Shown: one piece after another, positions 26,150-34,136 of the stretch
How positions within the stretch are numbered: position 1 is the first letter of the stretch
How the letters are laid out: every line of letters begins with the position of its first letter
DNA from: Paenibacillus sp. sptzw28
GTDB lineage: Bacteria; Bacillota; Bacilli; Paenibacillales; Paenibacillaceae
Assembly (NCBI RefSeq): GCF_019550795.1
Contig: NZ_CP080545.1
Coordinates: forward strand, 699,001-763,000
DNA length: 64,000 bases
Direction: 5' to 3'
Program-made: the position numbers and the translations under genes
Notes under the pieces: model-generated
Seen by the model: the letters and a program-made list of their open reading frames with translations, nothing else
What the model was told of the DNA's origin: nothing
Database searches by the model: none

Positions 26150-26185
26150 TTTGGCCTCATGACTCTTCTGTCATTCGGCCAAACC
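26150..26185 (+). other. Two-tier perfect hairpin upstream of fabZ
   Basis: GTTTGGCC (26150-26157) pairs with GGCCAAAC (26178-26185), and inside it ATGAC pairs with GTCAT, with symmetric TC bulges. It is followed by CCCCCTTATCTT rather than a T-run. It may terminate the upstream gene or be a regulatory structure. Confidence 0.55.
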
Positions 26186-26285
26186 CCCTTATCTTAACCT
26201 CCACGACTGCAGTTTCATGAAGGATGACATTATTGTGCACAATTCAACGGAAATTATAACCCAATTCGCAAAAGGAGTTTGAAAA

Positions 26286-26717
26286 ATGCTGGATATCAGG
26301 CAAATTCAAGAAATCATTCCCCATCGTCCACCGTTTCTGCTTATTGACCGCATCATCGAGGTCGAGGAAGGAAAACGGGCAGTGGGTATAAAAAACGTCA
26401 CGATGAATGAACCGTATTTCACAGGCCACTTTCCGCAATTCCCGGTAATGCCGGGGGTTCTTATTGTCGAAGCGCTGGCACAGGTCGGTACGGTCGCCAT
26501 TCTGATGGTCGAAGCCAACCGGGGGAAAATCGGCTTCTTCGCGGGAATAGACAACTTCAGGTTCCGCGGACAAGTAACCCCGGGAGATACTCTTACCCTT
26601 GAGGTTGAAATTACCCGGCTTAAAGGCATGATCGGTAAAGGACAAGCAACTGCCAAGGTTGGCGATAAAGTCGTTGCAGAAGGCGAAATCATGTTTGCTC
26701 TTCGAGATCCTGAATGA
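26286..26717 (+). CDS. fabZ: 3-hydroxyacyl-[ACP] dehydratase
   Basis: A 143-residue hotdog-fold enzyme that dehydrates 3-hydroxyacyl-ACP in type II fatty acid synthesis. The N-terminal [12 protein letters not shown] and the catalytic pair His48 ([12 protein letters not shown]) and Glu62 (LIVEALAQ) are conserved. Length is normal. AAAGGAG precedes the ATG. In B. subtilis the homologue likewise lies downstream of flhP. Confidence 0.96.
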   Translation: MLDIRQIQEIIPHRPPFLLIDRIIEVEEGKRAVGIKNVTMNEPYFTGHFPQFPVMPGVLIVEALAQVGTVAILMVEANRGKIGFFAGIDNFRFRGQVTPGDTLTLEVEITRLKGMIGKGQATAKVGDKVVAEGEIMFALRDPE

Positions 26718-26778
26718 GTACATCCTGTTAGACTATATATAGAAGAAACAAATTTGTGGAGAGAAGGGACAGATTTCA

Positions 26779-28482
26779 ATGGAAAACATGGCTATGAAAC
26801 GGTATGAAGCTTGGCTCAGCGACCCGATTATCGATGCGGCAACAAAAGATGAGCTTGCCGGTATTGCAGGCAACGCCAAAGAAATCGAGGACCGCTTCTA
26901 TCGCGAGCTTGAGTTTGGAACGGGCGGTCTGCGCGGCGTTATGGGAGCCGGCACTAACCGGATGAATGCTTACACCGTTGGGAAAGCGACACAGGGTTTG
27001 GCGGATTGGGTTATCGGCAAAAGCGGGAAGCCTTCTGTTGTTATCGCTCATGATTCCCGCAACAATTCTCCGGAATTCGCACTTGATGCGGCGCTTGTGC
27101 TGGCAGCTAACGGAGTGACGGCTTATCTGTTTCCGGGCCTTCGGCCGACGCCGCAGTTATCCTTTGCAGTCCGCGCGCTTGGAGCGACCAGCGGTATTGT
27201 GGTAACGGCCAGCCACAATCCACCCGAATATAACGGTTACAAGGTGTATGGCTCTGACGGCTGTCAGCTCATTCCAGGGGATGCGGAACAGGTAATTCAA
27301 GCGATCCAGCAGGTAACCGGCTTTGACCGGATTCGCCGCATGAGTCGTGAGGAAGCGGAAGCGAAAGGGCTTGTGCGCTGGCTTGGCGAGGCGGAAGACC
27401 AAGATTATGTCGGTACAGTTGTTTCTCACAGCTTGAACAGCGATCTGCTCAAGGGCGGACTCGGCGAATCGTTTAACGTCGTCTATACGCCGCTGCATGG
27501 GGCCGGGAATATGCCGGTTAGGAATGTGCTGGCACAAGCCGGTTTCAGCAGCGTTCATATCGTTCCGGAGCAGGAACAGCCGGACGGCTATTTCAGCACG
27601 GTTAAATCGCCGAACCCGGAAGAGCGTGAAGCTTTTACGCTGGCCATTGAGCTTGGACAGAAGGTGGGAGCGGACATCATTATCGGTACCGATCCGGATT
27701 GCGACCGTATGGGTGCAGTCGTTCGCAACAATGAAGGTGAATATGTCGTATTGTCCGGAAACCAGTCCGGAGCCATCATGGTCAATTACTTGCTCAGTAT
27801 GCTCAAGGAACGAGGACAGCTTCCCGCAAACGGCGTAGTAATCAAAACGATCGTTACAAGCGAGATGGGCGCAGATATCGCCCGTTCGTACGGCGCGGGA
27901 GTAGTGAACACCTTGACCGGTTTCAAATACATTGGCGAGAAAATGACACAGTACGAGCAAACAGGCGAGCATACATTCTTGTTCGGATATGAAGAGAGCT
28001 ACGGTTATTTGGCCGGCACCTATGCGCGTGATAAAGATGCGGTGATCGCTTCTTTGCTAATCTGCGAAGCTGCTGCCTATTATAAGAGTAAAGGAAAGAC
28101 GTTATACGATGTCCTGCTTGAATTGTACCGGCAGTTTGGCACGTATCAGGAGCATCTGGAATCCCGCACGCTTAAAGGGCTTGACGGTGTTCAGCAAATC
28201 GCTGCGATCATGCAGGATTGGCGCAGCAACCCGCCAGCGGAGGTAGCTGGCGTCAAGGTAGGCAGAATGCTTGACTATTCGGGGGGGCTCGAAGGTTTGC
28301 CGCCGGAGAATGTTCTGAAATTTATGCTTGATGACGGTTCGTGGTTCTGTCTTCGTCCTTCTGGAACGGAGCCTAAGATCAAAGTTTATTTCGCGGTTCG
28401 CGGGGAGTCCCAAAGTGAAGCGGCGGCAGCTGTTCAACGTTTAACACAAGCAGTCATGGAGAGAGTTGACAACAAGGCCTAA
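26779..28482 (+). CDS. pgcA: Phosphoglucomutase / phosphomannomutase
   Basis: A 567-residue alpha-D-phosphohexomutase of the PgcA type, interconverting glucose 1- and 6-phosphate; in B. subtilis this feeds UDP-glucose for wall and lipid glycosylation. The active serine is Ser145 in VTASHNPPEYNGYKVY, the metal loop is GTDPDCDRMGAV and the phosphate-binding end is RPSGTEPKIKVYF. It ends 12 nt before the next start with AAGGAG between them, so it is probably co-transcribed with the envelope genes downstream. Confidence 0.92.
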   Translation: MENMAMKRYEAWLSDPIIDAATKDELAGIAGNAKEIEDRFYRELEFGTGGLRGVMGAGTNRMNAYTVGKATQGLADWVIGKSGKPSVVIAHDSRNNSPEFALDAALVLAANGVTAYLFPGLRPTPQLSFAVRALGATSGIVVTASHNPPEYNGYKVYGSDGCQLIPGDAEQVIQAIQQVTGFDRIRRMSREEAEAKGLVRWLGEAEDQDYVGTVVSHSLNSDLLKGGLGESFNVVYTPLHGAGNMPVRNVLAQAGFSSVHIVPEQEQPDGYFSTVKSPNPEEREAFTLAIELGQKVGADIIIGTDPDCDRMGAVVRNNEGEYVVLSGNQSGAIMVNYLLSMLKERGQLPANGVVIKTIVTSEMGADIARSYGAGVVNTLTGFKYIGEKMTQYEQTGEHTFLFGYEESYGYLAGTYARDKDAVIASLLICEAAAYYKSKGKTLYDVLLELYRQFGTYQEHLESRTLKGLDGVQQIAAIMQDWRSNPPAEVAGVKVGRMLDYSGGLEGLPPENVLKFMLDDGSWFCLRPSGTEPKIKVYFAVRGESQSEAAAAVQRLTQAVMERVDNKA

Positions 28483-28494
28483 GGAGTGGAACGC

Positions 28495-30618
28495 GTGCAA
28501 CAAACGTGGCAGCAATGGAACCGCAGAGCACATACCTTATTGTGGGTACTGGTGATAATTGGTATTATAGCCGCTTTACCGCTTGGCGTTTCACGCTGGC
28601 AGATGGAAAAAACCTCGAAACAGGTTGAATATATTTTCGATTACCGCGATTTAGTGCAAATTGCTTCTTATCAAGCACAGCCTCAAACGTTTCTTAAAGA
28701 GCAATTGGCTAAAATGAAAGAAGCGGGAATTACCACTATGGCCGTATATGAAAGCACACTGACGGACCTTAGCTGGGCAGATCGTCTAACGTTGTACAAC
28801 TCGGCGAAGGTCAGTGAGCTTGAAGGAAAGCCGGTTCCCGGTGATGAGAATTATACCTATGTTCTGTTTGCCGGAAGTGCCGAGGATGCGGCGCTGCGTT
28901 CAATGATCGAGAGCACTTTCAAGGAATGGAATATTGCGGTGTCGCCATGGAGCTTCAAGGGTCGTACGGGACTGGAAATCAGGACGCCCCTTGAGAATGC
29001 GACGCTAAAGCAGCTTAGTCTCGATCCGATTGCGGTGCAATCGATTCATGATGCGGGATTAAAGATCTTGCCCCGTCTGTCTGACCGCACCCCGTTCAAT
29101 GAGCAGGCGGTTGATGCGCAGATTGCCTCTTATAAACAATTAGGCGTTAGCCGGATTTTGTTTGATGGAGACGCGGTTAAAGGCTTCAATGACCAAGAGG
29201 CGAAGGGAAGCTTGCATAAATTCGCCGATATTCTGAACAAGAACGGAATAGGGATTACCGTAATCGAGAATTCAAAGCCGCAAAAGGGGATGAATACGCT
29301 CGCTTATTTGGTTCATTATAATGTAACAAGACTCTATTCGCTTTCGGATTCAGATGCGGCGACAATGAAGCCGGCAGAGATCGTTGACCGTTTGCAGCTT
29401 GCTGCGACTGACCGCAGCATCCGTATGTTTTATTTGAACGGTGCTCCGATGAGCAGTCCGGATAAGTCCGCCATAACCGATCCGCTGCAAAATTTATATG
29501 ACGCAATGCATGGCGACAAGGATGGGAAAGGTGTTGTTTCGCAGCTCGATGCGCTCGGGTTCCCATCCGGGACCGCCGAGGCGTTTCATTACGAATCTCC
29601 GTCATGGCATAAGCCGCTCAAAGCGGTGGTCGCACTTGGCGCTGTAGCGTTTATTACGCTTCTGATCGGCGCATTTGTACCGGGAGTCATTATACCGGTG
29701 TTTCTGTTGGGTCTGGTCGGAAGTGCGGGGCTGTATGTGCTCTCTAAGTCTGTATTCGAGCAAGGACTGGCGCTTGGAGCCGCAATCAGCGCACCTACAC
29801 TCGCTATTATATGGGCAATTGGCCGGGTGAGAGCCCATACGGTAGGCGACCGAAGGCCGATAGGCGATCGAAAGCCCATGGGCGATACAACCGGCCCGGG
29901 TGCGGATCCTGGGTGGTTCTTTCCGGGTATCAGTGCAGGCCGCCGATTATCAATGGCCATCGCGCTGTTTGCCTCCACGGCGGTTATTTCGTTCGCCGGT
30001 ATACCTTATGCGTTCGGGCTGCTGAATAACATTACCTACTCTCTGGTGCTGGAACAATTCCGCGGAGTGAGCTTACTGCATCTCGCACCGATTGGACTTG
30101 CGGCTGTTTATGTGTTTCTGTATACCGGGGATTCGGTGATCGGGAATTTGCGTAAGCTGCTGAACATGCAAATTACTGTTTTATGGATCATTGTCGCGGC
30201 TATTATAGGCGCGGTCGGATTATATTACTTATCGCGAACGGGGAATCAGGGACAAGCATCCTCGATCGAACTGCTGTTCCGCAATACGCTTCAGAATACA
30301 TTCGGCGTGCGTCCGCGGACGAAAGAGTTTCTGCTTGCGCACCCGCTGTTCCTCTTCGGACTATTCCTTTCGCTTCGTTACCGCGCAGCGTGGGTATTGT
30401 TTATAGTAGGAGCGATAGGGCAGCTTTCAATGGTGGATACGTTTGCGCATATTCATACGCCTCTGCACATTTCGATCATTCGTGTGCTGCTGGGCCTTGG
30501 GCTGGGGGCGATAATCGGTTTGATTATAATAGCGGTGTGGCAGGCTGCGGAAGGAGTATGGAGACGATGGGTACCGCGCTTCGCGAAGGGGAAACAAAGC
30601 TACAAGTCCGGCGCGTAG
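28495..30618 (+). CDS. DUF5693 polytopic membrane protein
   Basis: A 707-residue membrane protein. It has one N-terminal TM helix, an extracytoplasmic part of about 330 residues (including TTMAVYEST and the EQAVDAQIASYKQLGVSRILFDGD region), and about eight C-terminal helices. It matches the DUF5693 family that accompanies csaB in Paenibacillus-type genomes; its function is unknown. The start is placed at GTG 28495, 8 nt after AAGGAG, rather than GTG 28486, which overlaps that site. Its end overlaps csaB by 52 nt. A flippase or polymerase partner role in wall-polysaccharide export is only a context-based guess. Confidence 0.78.
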   Translation: MQQTWQQWNRRAHTLLWVLVIIGIIAALPLGVSRWQMEKTSKQVEYIFDYRDLVQIASYQAQPQTFLKEQLAKMKEAGITTMAVYESTLTDLSWADRLTLYNSAKVSELEGKPVPGDENYTYVLFAGSAEDAALRSMIESTFKEWNIAVSPWSFKGRTGLEIRTPLENATLKQLSLDPIAVQSIHDAGLKILPRLSDRTPFNEQAVDAQIASYKQLGVSRILFDGDAVKGFNDQEAKGSLHKFADILNKNGIGITVIENSKPQKGMNTLAYLVHYNVTRLYSLSDSDAATMKPAEIVDRLQLAATDRSIRMFYLNGAPMSSPDKSAITDPLQNLYDAMHGDKDGKGVVSQLDALGFPSGTAEAFHYESPSWHKPLKAVVALGAVAFITLLIGAFVPGVIIPVFLLGLVGSAGLYVLSKSVFEQGLALGAAISAPTLAIIWAIGRVRAHTVGDRRPIGDRKPMGDTTGPGADPGWFFPGISAGRRLSMAIALFASTAVISFAGIPYAFGLLNNITYSLVLEQFRGVSLLHLAPIGLAAVYVFLYTGDSVIGNLRKLLNMQITVLWIIVAAIIGAVGLYYLSRTGNQGQASSIELLFRNTLQNTFGVRPRTKEFLLAHPLFLFGLFLSLRYRAAWVLFIVGAIGQLSMVDTFAHIHTPLHISIIRVLLGLGLGAIIGLIIIAVWQAAEGVWRRWVPRFAKGKQSYKSGA

Positions 30619-31781
30619 TTATTTCCGGCTATTACGGCTACCATAACAGCGGTGATGAAGCGGTGCTCAAATCGATCTTGTTTGCTCTTGAAGAAGAAGG
30701 CGCCAGGCAGGGGGTGCTGATTGAACCGGTGGTCCTGTCGGGGGATCCTGCCTGGACAACGGAAATGTACGGTGTTCAGGCGGTACACCGTATGCGTCCC
30801 GGCGATGTAATTCGAGCAATCCGCGGCAGTGATGGGCTTATAAGCGGCGGCGGCAGCCTCCTGCAGGATGCAACGGGGGCGAAGTCGATCCCTTATTATA
30901 CCGGCGTAATGTGGCTCGCTCAGCTGCTGCGCAAACCGGTGTTCGTGTACGCGCAGGGCATTGGGCCGGTGAATCGACGGTGGATGGACCCGCTTATTCG
31001 CGGCGTCATGAACCGCAGTGCGTATGTCAGCGTGCGAGACGCAGAATCCGCCGCATTGCTTGGGCGGATGGGCGTGCCCCAGGACCGGATCAACGTTGTG
31101 CCTGATCCGGTTATGGGGCTGCCGCTGCCGCAGGCGCAGCCGCTTGCGCGCGCCGGCGAAGCAGCGACCGGCCAAGGGGCCGCGGCTGCGCCGGCGGCCC
31201 CGGGCCTGGCGGCCGAGCCCGCTGCGGCGGAGCGCCTGCCGCTGCTCGGCGTGTCCTTGCGCGCATGGCGCAAGGACGGCGCTGACCTGGCGCGCGCGGC
31301 CGCCGCGCTTGGCGCGCTGGCCCGCAGCCGGGCGGTGCGGCTGCGGTTCCTGCCGTTCCACACCCCATCAGACGCTGAAGCGTCAAGATGGGTGATGGAA
31401 CGGCTCGGCGATCTCGGCGGCCGGAGCACAGCCGAGATCGCCGAGCCCGGCGACGACCCCCAGCAAATGCTGCTGGAGGTCAGCCGGTGCGACGCTCTCT
31501 TCGGCATGCGGCTGCATGCGCTCATCTACGCGGCGAGCCAATCGGTACCGATGCTCGGATTGTCCTACGATCCGAAGATCGACCAATTCTTGAAGCGTCT
31601 TGGACTGACGCCGGTAGGAACAACCGAAACGCTGAACCCGGAGGCTTTTGCCGCAGCCGCGTCCGTACTGCTTGATAACCCTGAAGGCTGGCGGGACGAG
31701 CATAGGGACGCTATCGCACAATTAAAGCAAGAATCTCGCAGACCGGCGAAACAAATCGCTGTGCTTCTGCGTCAATCCTAG
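30567..31781 (+). CDS. csaB: Polysaccharide pyruvyl transferase CsaB
   Basis: A 404-residue transferase that adds pyruvate ketals to secondary cell-wall polysaccharide, the modification recognised by SLH domains. Family blocks are present: GYYGYHNSGDEAVL, GLISGGGSLLQDATG, VFVYAQGIGPV and MRLHALIYAA with GLSYDPKIDQF. An insertion at about residues 185-228 is Ala/Pro/Gly-rich and very GC-rich (31120-31250), unlike the flanks. The frame is open far upstream (from 30183) but overlaps DUF5693. ATG 30567 is chosen because AAGGAG lies 10 nt away. The SLH proteins in this window are its likely beneficiaries. Confidence 0.9.
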   Translation: MGTALREGETKLQVRRVVISGYYGYHNSGDEAVLKSILFALEEEGARQGVLIEPVVLSGDPAWTTEMYGVQAVHRMRPGDVIRAIRGSDGLISGGGSLLQDATGAKSIPYYTGVMWLAQLLRKPVFVYAQGIGPVNRRWMDPLIRGVMNRSAYVSVRDAESAALLGRMGVPQDRINVVPDPVMGLPLPQAQPLARAGEAATGQGAAAAPAAPGLAAEPAAAERLPLLGVSLRAWRKDGADLARAAAALGALARSRAVRLRFLPFHTPSDAEASRWVMERLGDLGGRSTAEIAEPGDDPQQMLLEVSRCDALFGMRLHALIYAASQSVPMLGLSYDPKIDQFLKRLGLTPVGTTETLNPEAFAAAASVLLDNPEGWRDEHRDAIAQLKQESRRPAKQIAVLLRQS

Positions 31782-31798
31782 TAGAGGTGGCATCAAGA

Positions 31799-32572
31799 AT
31801 GAGCCAGTCCGCAGTTGGAAGCGTGCCGACGGTCTCCTTATACGGCATTCATTTTTCCAAACTTAATATGGAGGATACGATTGGTTTGTTGACGGATCGC
31901 ATCCAGCAACGGAAGCCGACGCAGGTTATAACCGGCAATCCGATTATGGTGATGGCGGCTCTTGAGGATACGGGTTTTCACCGGGTTATGACCGGAGCGG
32001 ATCTTGTGGTCCCCGACGGGACCGGTGTCGTCTGGGCGGCTTCATACATAGGAGAGCCCGTCTCAGAGCGCGTACCCGGCTTCGATCTTATGCACAAGCT
32101 GCTGGATTTGGGCCAGTCCCGCGGTTGGCGCGTCTTTCTGCTCGGTTCGACGCAGGAAGTAATCCGTACAACCGCCGATCGTCTTAAGGAGCGGTATCCG
32201 GGTATCACCATTGCCGGCTATCGCAACGGGTTTTTTGGTCCGGATGACGACGCGGAGGTGATCCGGGAAATTCGGGAAAGCGCACCCGATTTATTGTTTG
32301 TCGCAAGGGCCGTGGACACACAGGAGCCTTGGATCGGCAAATACAAATCAGAGCTCGGCGTACCGGTTATGATGGGAGTCGGAGGAAGCTTCGACATTAT
32401 CGCAGGAGTCTTGAAACGGGCGCCTAGACTGTTTCAGCGGCTGCGTTTGGAATGGCTTTACCGGCTTTTGCAGCAGCCTTCAAGGTATCGCAGAATGCTT
32501 GCGCTGCCGAAATTCGTGCTGAAAGTGATGCGCGATAAAGAAAAGCTAGGGAAACAGCGCCCAACTGCCTGA
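31799..32572 (+). CDS. tagA: WecG/TagA/CpsF glycosyltransferase
   Basis: A 257-residue GT26 enzyme, expected to add N-acetylmannosamine to the lipid-linked GlcNAc made by TagO, the second step of wall polymer assembly. Conserved parts are VITGNPIMVMAA, VVPDGTGVVWAA with the catalytic Asp region, PGFDLMHKLL and GVGGSFDIIAG. The usual PKQEKWI motif is changed to VDTQEPWI. ATG 31799 has AGAGGTGG 8 nt upstream. The polymer could be teichoic acid or a SLH-binding secondary wall polysaccharide; csaB next door favours the latter. Confidence 0.85.
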   Translation: MSQSAVGSVPTVSLYGIHFSKLNMEDTIGLLTDRIQQRKPTQVITGNPIMVMAALEDTGFHRVMTGADLVVPDGTGVVWAASYIGEPVSERVPGFDLMHKLLDLGQSRGWRVFLLGSTQEVIRTTADRLKERYPGITIAGYRNGFFGPDDDAEVIREIRESAPDLLFVARAVDTQEPWIGKYKSELGVPVMMGVGGSFDIIAGVLKRAPRLFQRLRLEWLYRLLQQPSRYRRMLALPKFVLKVMRDKEKLGKQRPTA

Positions 32573-32635
32573 AAACTTCGTGAATTTCGTGAAAAATGCT
32601 TGAAAATGAGAGTGGAGTTTCTTTTTCAATCGGCG

Positions 32636-32757
32636 TATAATTCATTCCGGTGATAGTAGAAGAAACGGCTGCGTGACGCACGAAGCGTTCATTTGAGGGA
32701 ATCCCGCGAATGAGTGCGCTGTTGAAGCTTACGGCAGGGCATGTTTCTTCCCTCAAA
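32636..32757 (+). promoter_or_regulatory. -10 box and long structured leader of tagO
   Basis: TATAAT at 32636-32641 (poor -35) would leave a leader of about 170 nt. It holds TGCGTGACGCA and a perfect 10-bp inverted repeat, TTTGAGGGAA (32692-32701) with TTCCCTCAAA (32748-32757), enclosing 46 nt. No known riboswitch consensus is recognised. Confidence 0.5.
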
Positions 32758-32820
32758 ATATAAGCAATGTTTATGCGGGAACGCAGGCTTGCTTGTATTT
32801 TCTATGAAAGGGAGATGAAG

Positions 32821-33960
32821 ATGGCTCAAGGCATTCTATACGGTATCGGATTTATAATTTCACTTTGTTTGGCGCTTGTCCTTACACCATTCGTCATTAA
32901 ATTGGCGTACAAGATCGGGGCGATCGACAAGCCTAACCATCGCAAAGTTCATACAAGAATAATGCCGCGCCTTGGCGGATTAGGTATTTATGGAGCGTTT
33001 GTAGGCGCGTATTTTGCTCTCAAACCATTTATCCCTGATGGACTTCTTCGTCAATACGATACGAATTTAATTAACGCGCTGCTTGCCGGCGGCTCGATTA
33101 TAGTTATTATAGGCGCGCTAGACGACCGGTTTGAACTGTCCGCCAAAGTAAAGCTGCTGGGCCAAATTGCCGCAGCGTGCGTTGTCGTGCTCGGTTTTGG
33201 CGTCAGAATCGATCTGATCAACATTCCGTTCGGCCAATCGATGCAGCCGATTGAATCTTGGGTAAGCATTCCACTCACCATTCTCTGGATTGTCGGCGTA
33301 ACGAATGCGATCAACCTGATCGACGGCCTGGACGGGCTGGCGGCTGGCGTCTCCGGCATTGCAATCGGTACAATACTGGTTATGTCGGCGGTCATGGGCT
33401 TCGCATCTGTAATCCTGCTTTGCACGCTTCTGCTGGGCGGGGTAATCGGGTTTCTCGTATACAACTTTCACCCTGCCAAGATCTTCATGGGCGACACGGG
33501 TTCGCTTTTCCTCGGCTTCGCTCTTGCGACGCTGTCCATGCTTGGCTTCAAGCAGGTTGCGATCGTCTCGTTTGTGACGCCGCTGCTTATTATCGGTGTG
33601 CCGCTGTCCGATACATTCTTCGCGATCGTACGCCGCTGGGTGAACAAGAAACCGATTTTCGCACCGGACAAAGGCCATTTGCATCATTGTTTGCGCGAGC
33701 TCGGCTTCAGCCATCGCCGCACGGTGCTTATCATCTATGGAATCGCAGCATTCTTCGGCATGTGTGCGATTCTTCAATCCACGATCGTCCAATCGGACGC
33801 GGGGAACTGGATCACCTTCGTCGTAATCCTGATCCTCGTATTTGTCCTTCAAATCGGTGCCGAGCTGATTGGGATCGTAGACAAATCGAGACGTCCTGTA
33901 ATCAATTTCATTCAAAGGCTGCTCCTGCGTACCGAGCAATCCCGCTCCAATAACAATTGA
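32821..33960 (+). CDS. tagO: UDP-GlcNAc:undecaprenyl-phosphate GlcNAc-1-phosphate transferase
   Basis: A 379-residue, roughly 11-helix membrane enzyme of the MraY/WecA/TagO family that starts lipid-linked wall polymer synthesis. The cytoplasmic motifs are intact: DKPNHRKVHTRIMPRLGG, GALDDRFELSAKVKL, NLIDGLDGLAAG, MGDTGSLFLGF and the His-rich KGHLHHCL. ATG 32821 lies 6 nt after AAAGGGAG; the upstream in-frame ATGs lack good sites. In B. subtilis tagO is close to degS-degU; here a 20-kb surface-protein block lies between them. Confidence 0.94.
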   Translation: MAQGILYGIGFIISLCLALVLTPFVIKLAYKIGAIDKPNHRKVHTRIMPRLGGLGIYGAFVGAYFALKPFIPDGLLRQYDTNLINALLAGGSIIVIIGALDDRFELSAKVKLLGQIAAACVVVLGFGVRIDLINIPFGQSMQPIESWVSIPLTILWIVGVTNAINLIDGLDGLAAGVSGIAIGTILVMSAVMGFASVILLCTLLLGGVIGFLVYNFHPAKIFMGDTGSLFLGFALATLSMLGFKQVAIVSFVTPLLIIGVPLSDTFFAIVRRWVNKKPIFAPDKGHLHHCLRELGFSHRRTVLIIYGIAAFFGMCAILQSTIVQSDAGNWITFVVILILVFVLQIGAELIGIVDKSRRPVINFIQRLLLRTEQSRSNNN

Positions 33961-33992
33961 TCTCTTATCACGAGTTATCTATATGGAAAAAT

Positions 33993-34025
33993 AAAACTCC
34001 GCTTCCAGTGTGAAGCGGAGTTTTT
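33993..34025 (+). terminator. Terminator of tagO
   Basis: A 13-bp perfect stem (33993-34005 with 34012-34024), 6-nt loop and terminal T5. Confidence 0.93.
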
Positions 34026-34136
34026 GTGCTGAAGCGGCTATCTTTTTCTCCTCCAAGCCTAAACTTTTCCCGGTTCGCGGCCGATAACATGAGTACAACT
34101 ATAATGATAATGGTACTCAAACGGAGGAGGCTTACC

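Noticed and set aside
30183-30566. An N-terminal extension of csaB from 30183
   Set aside because: It overlaps the C-terminal membrane part of the DUF5693 gene in another frame and gives no CsaB-like sequence.
34026-34136. An upstream start of the first SLH giant
   Set aside because: It begins at the tagO terminator; the GTG at 34137 has a strong ribosome site and directly gives the signal peptide.
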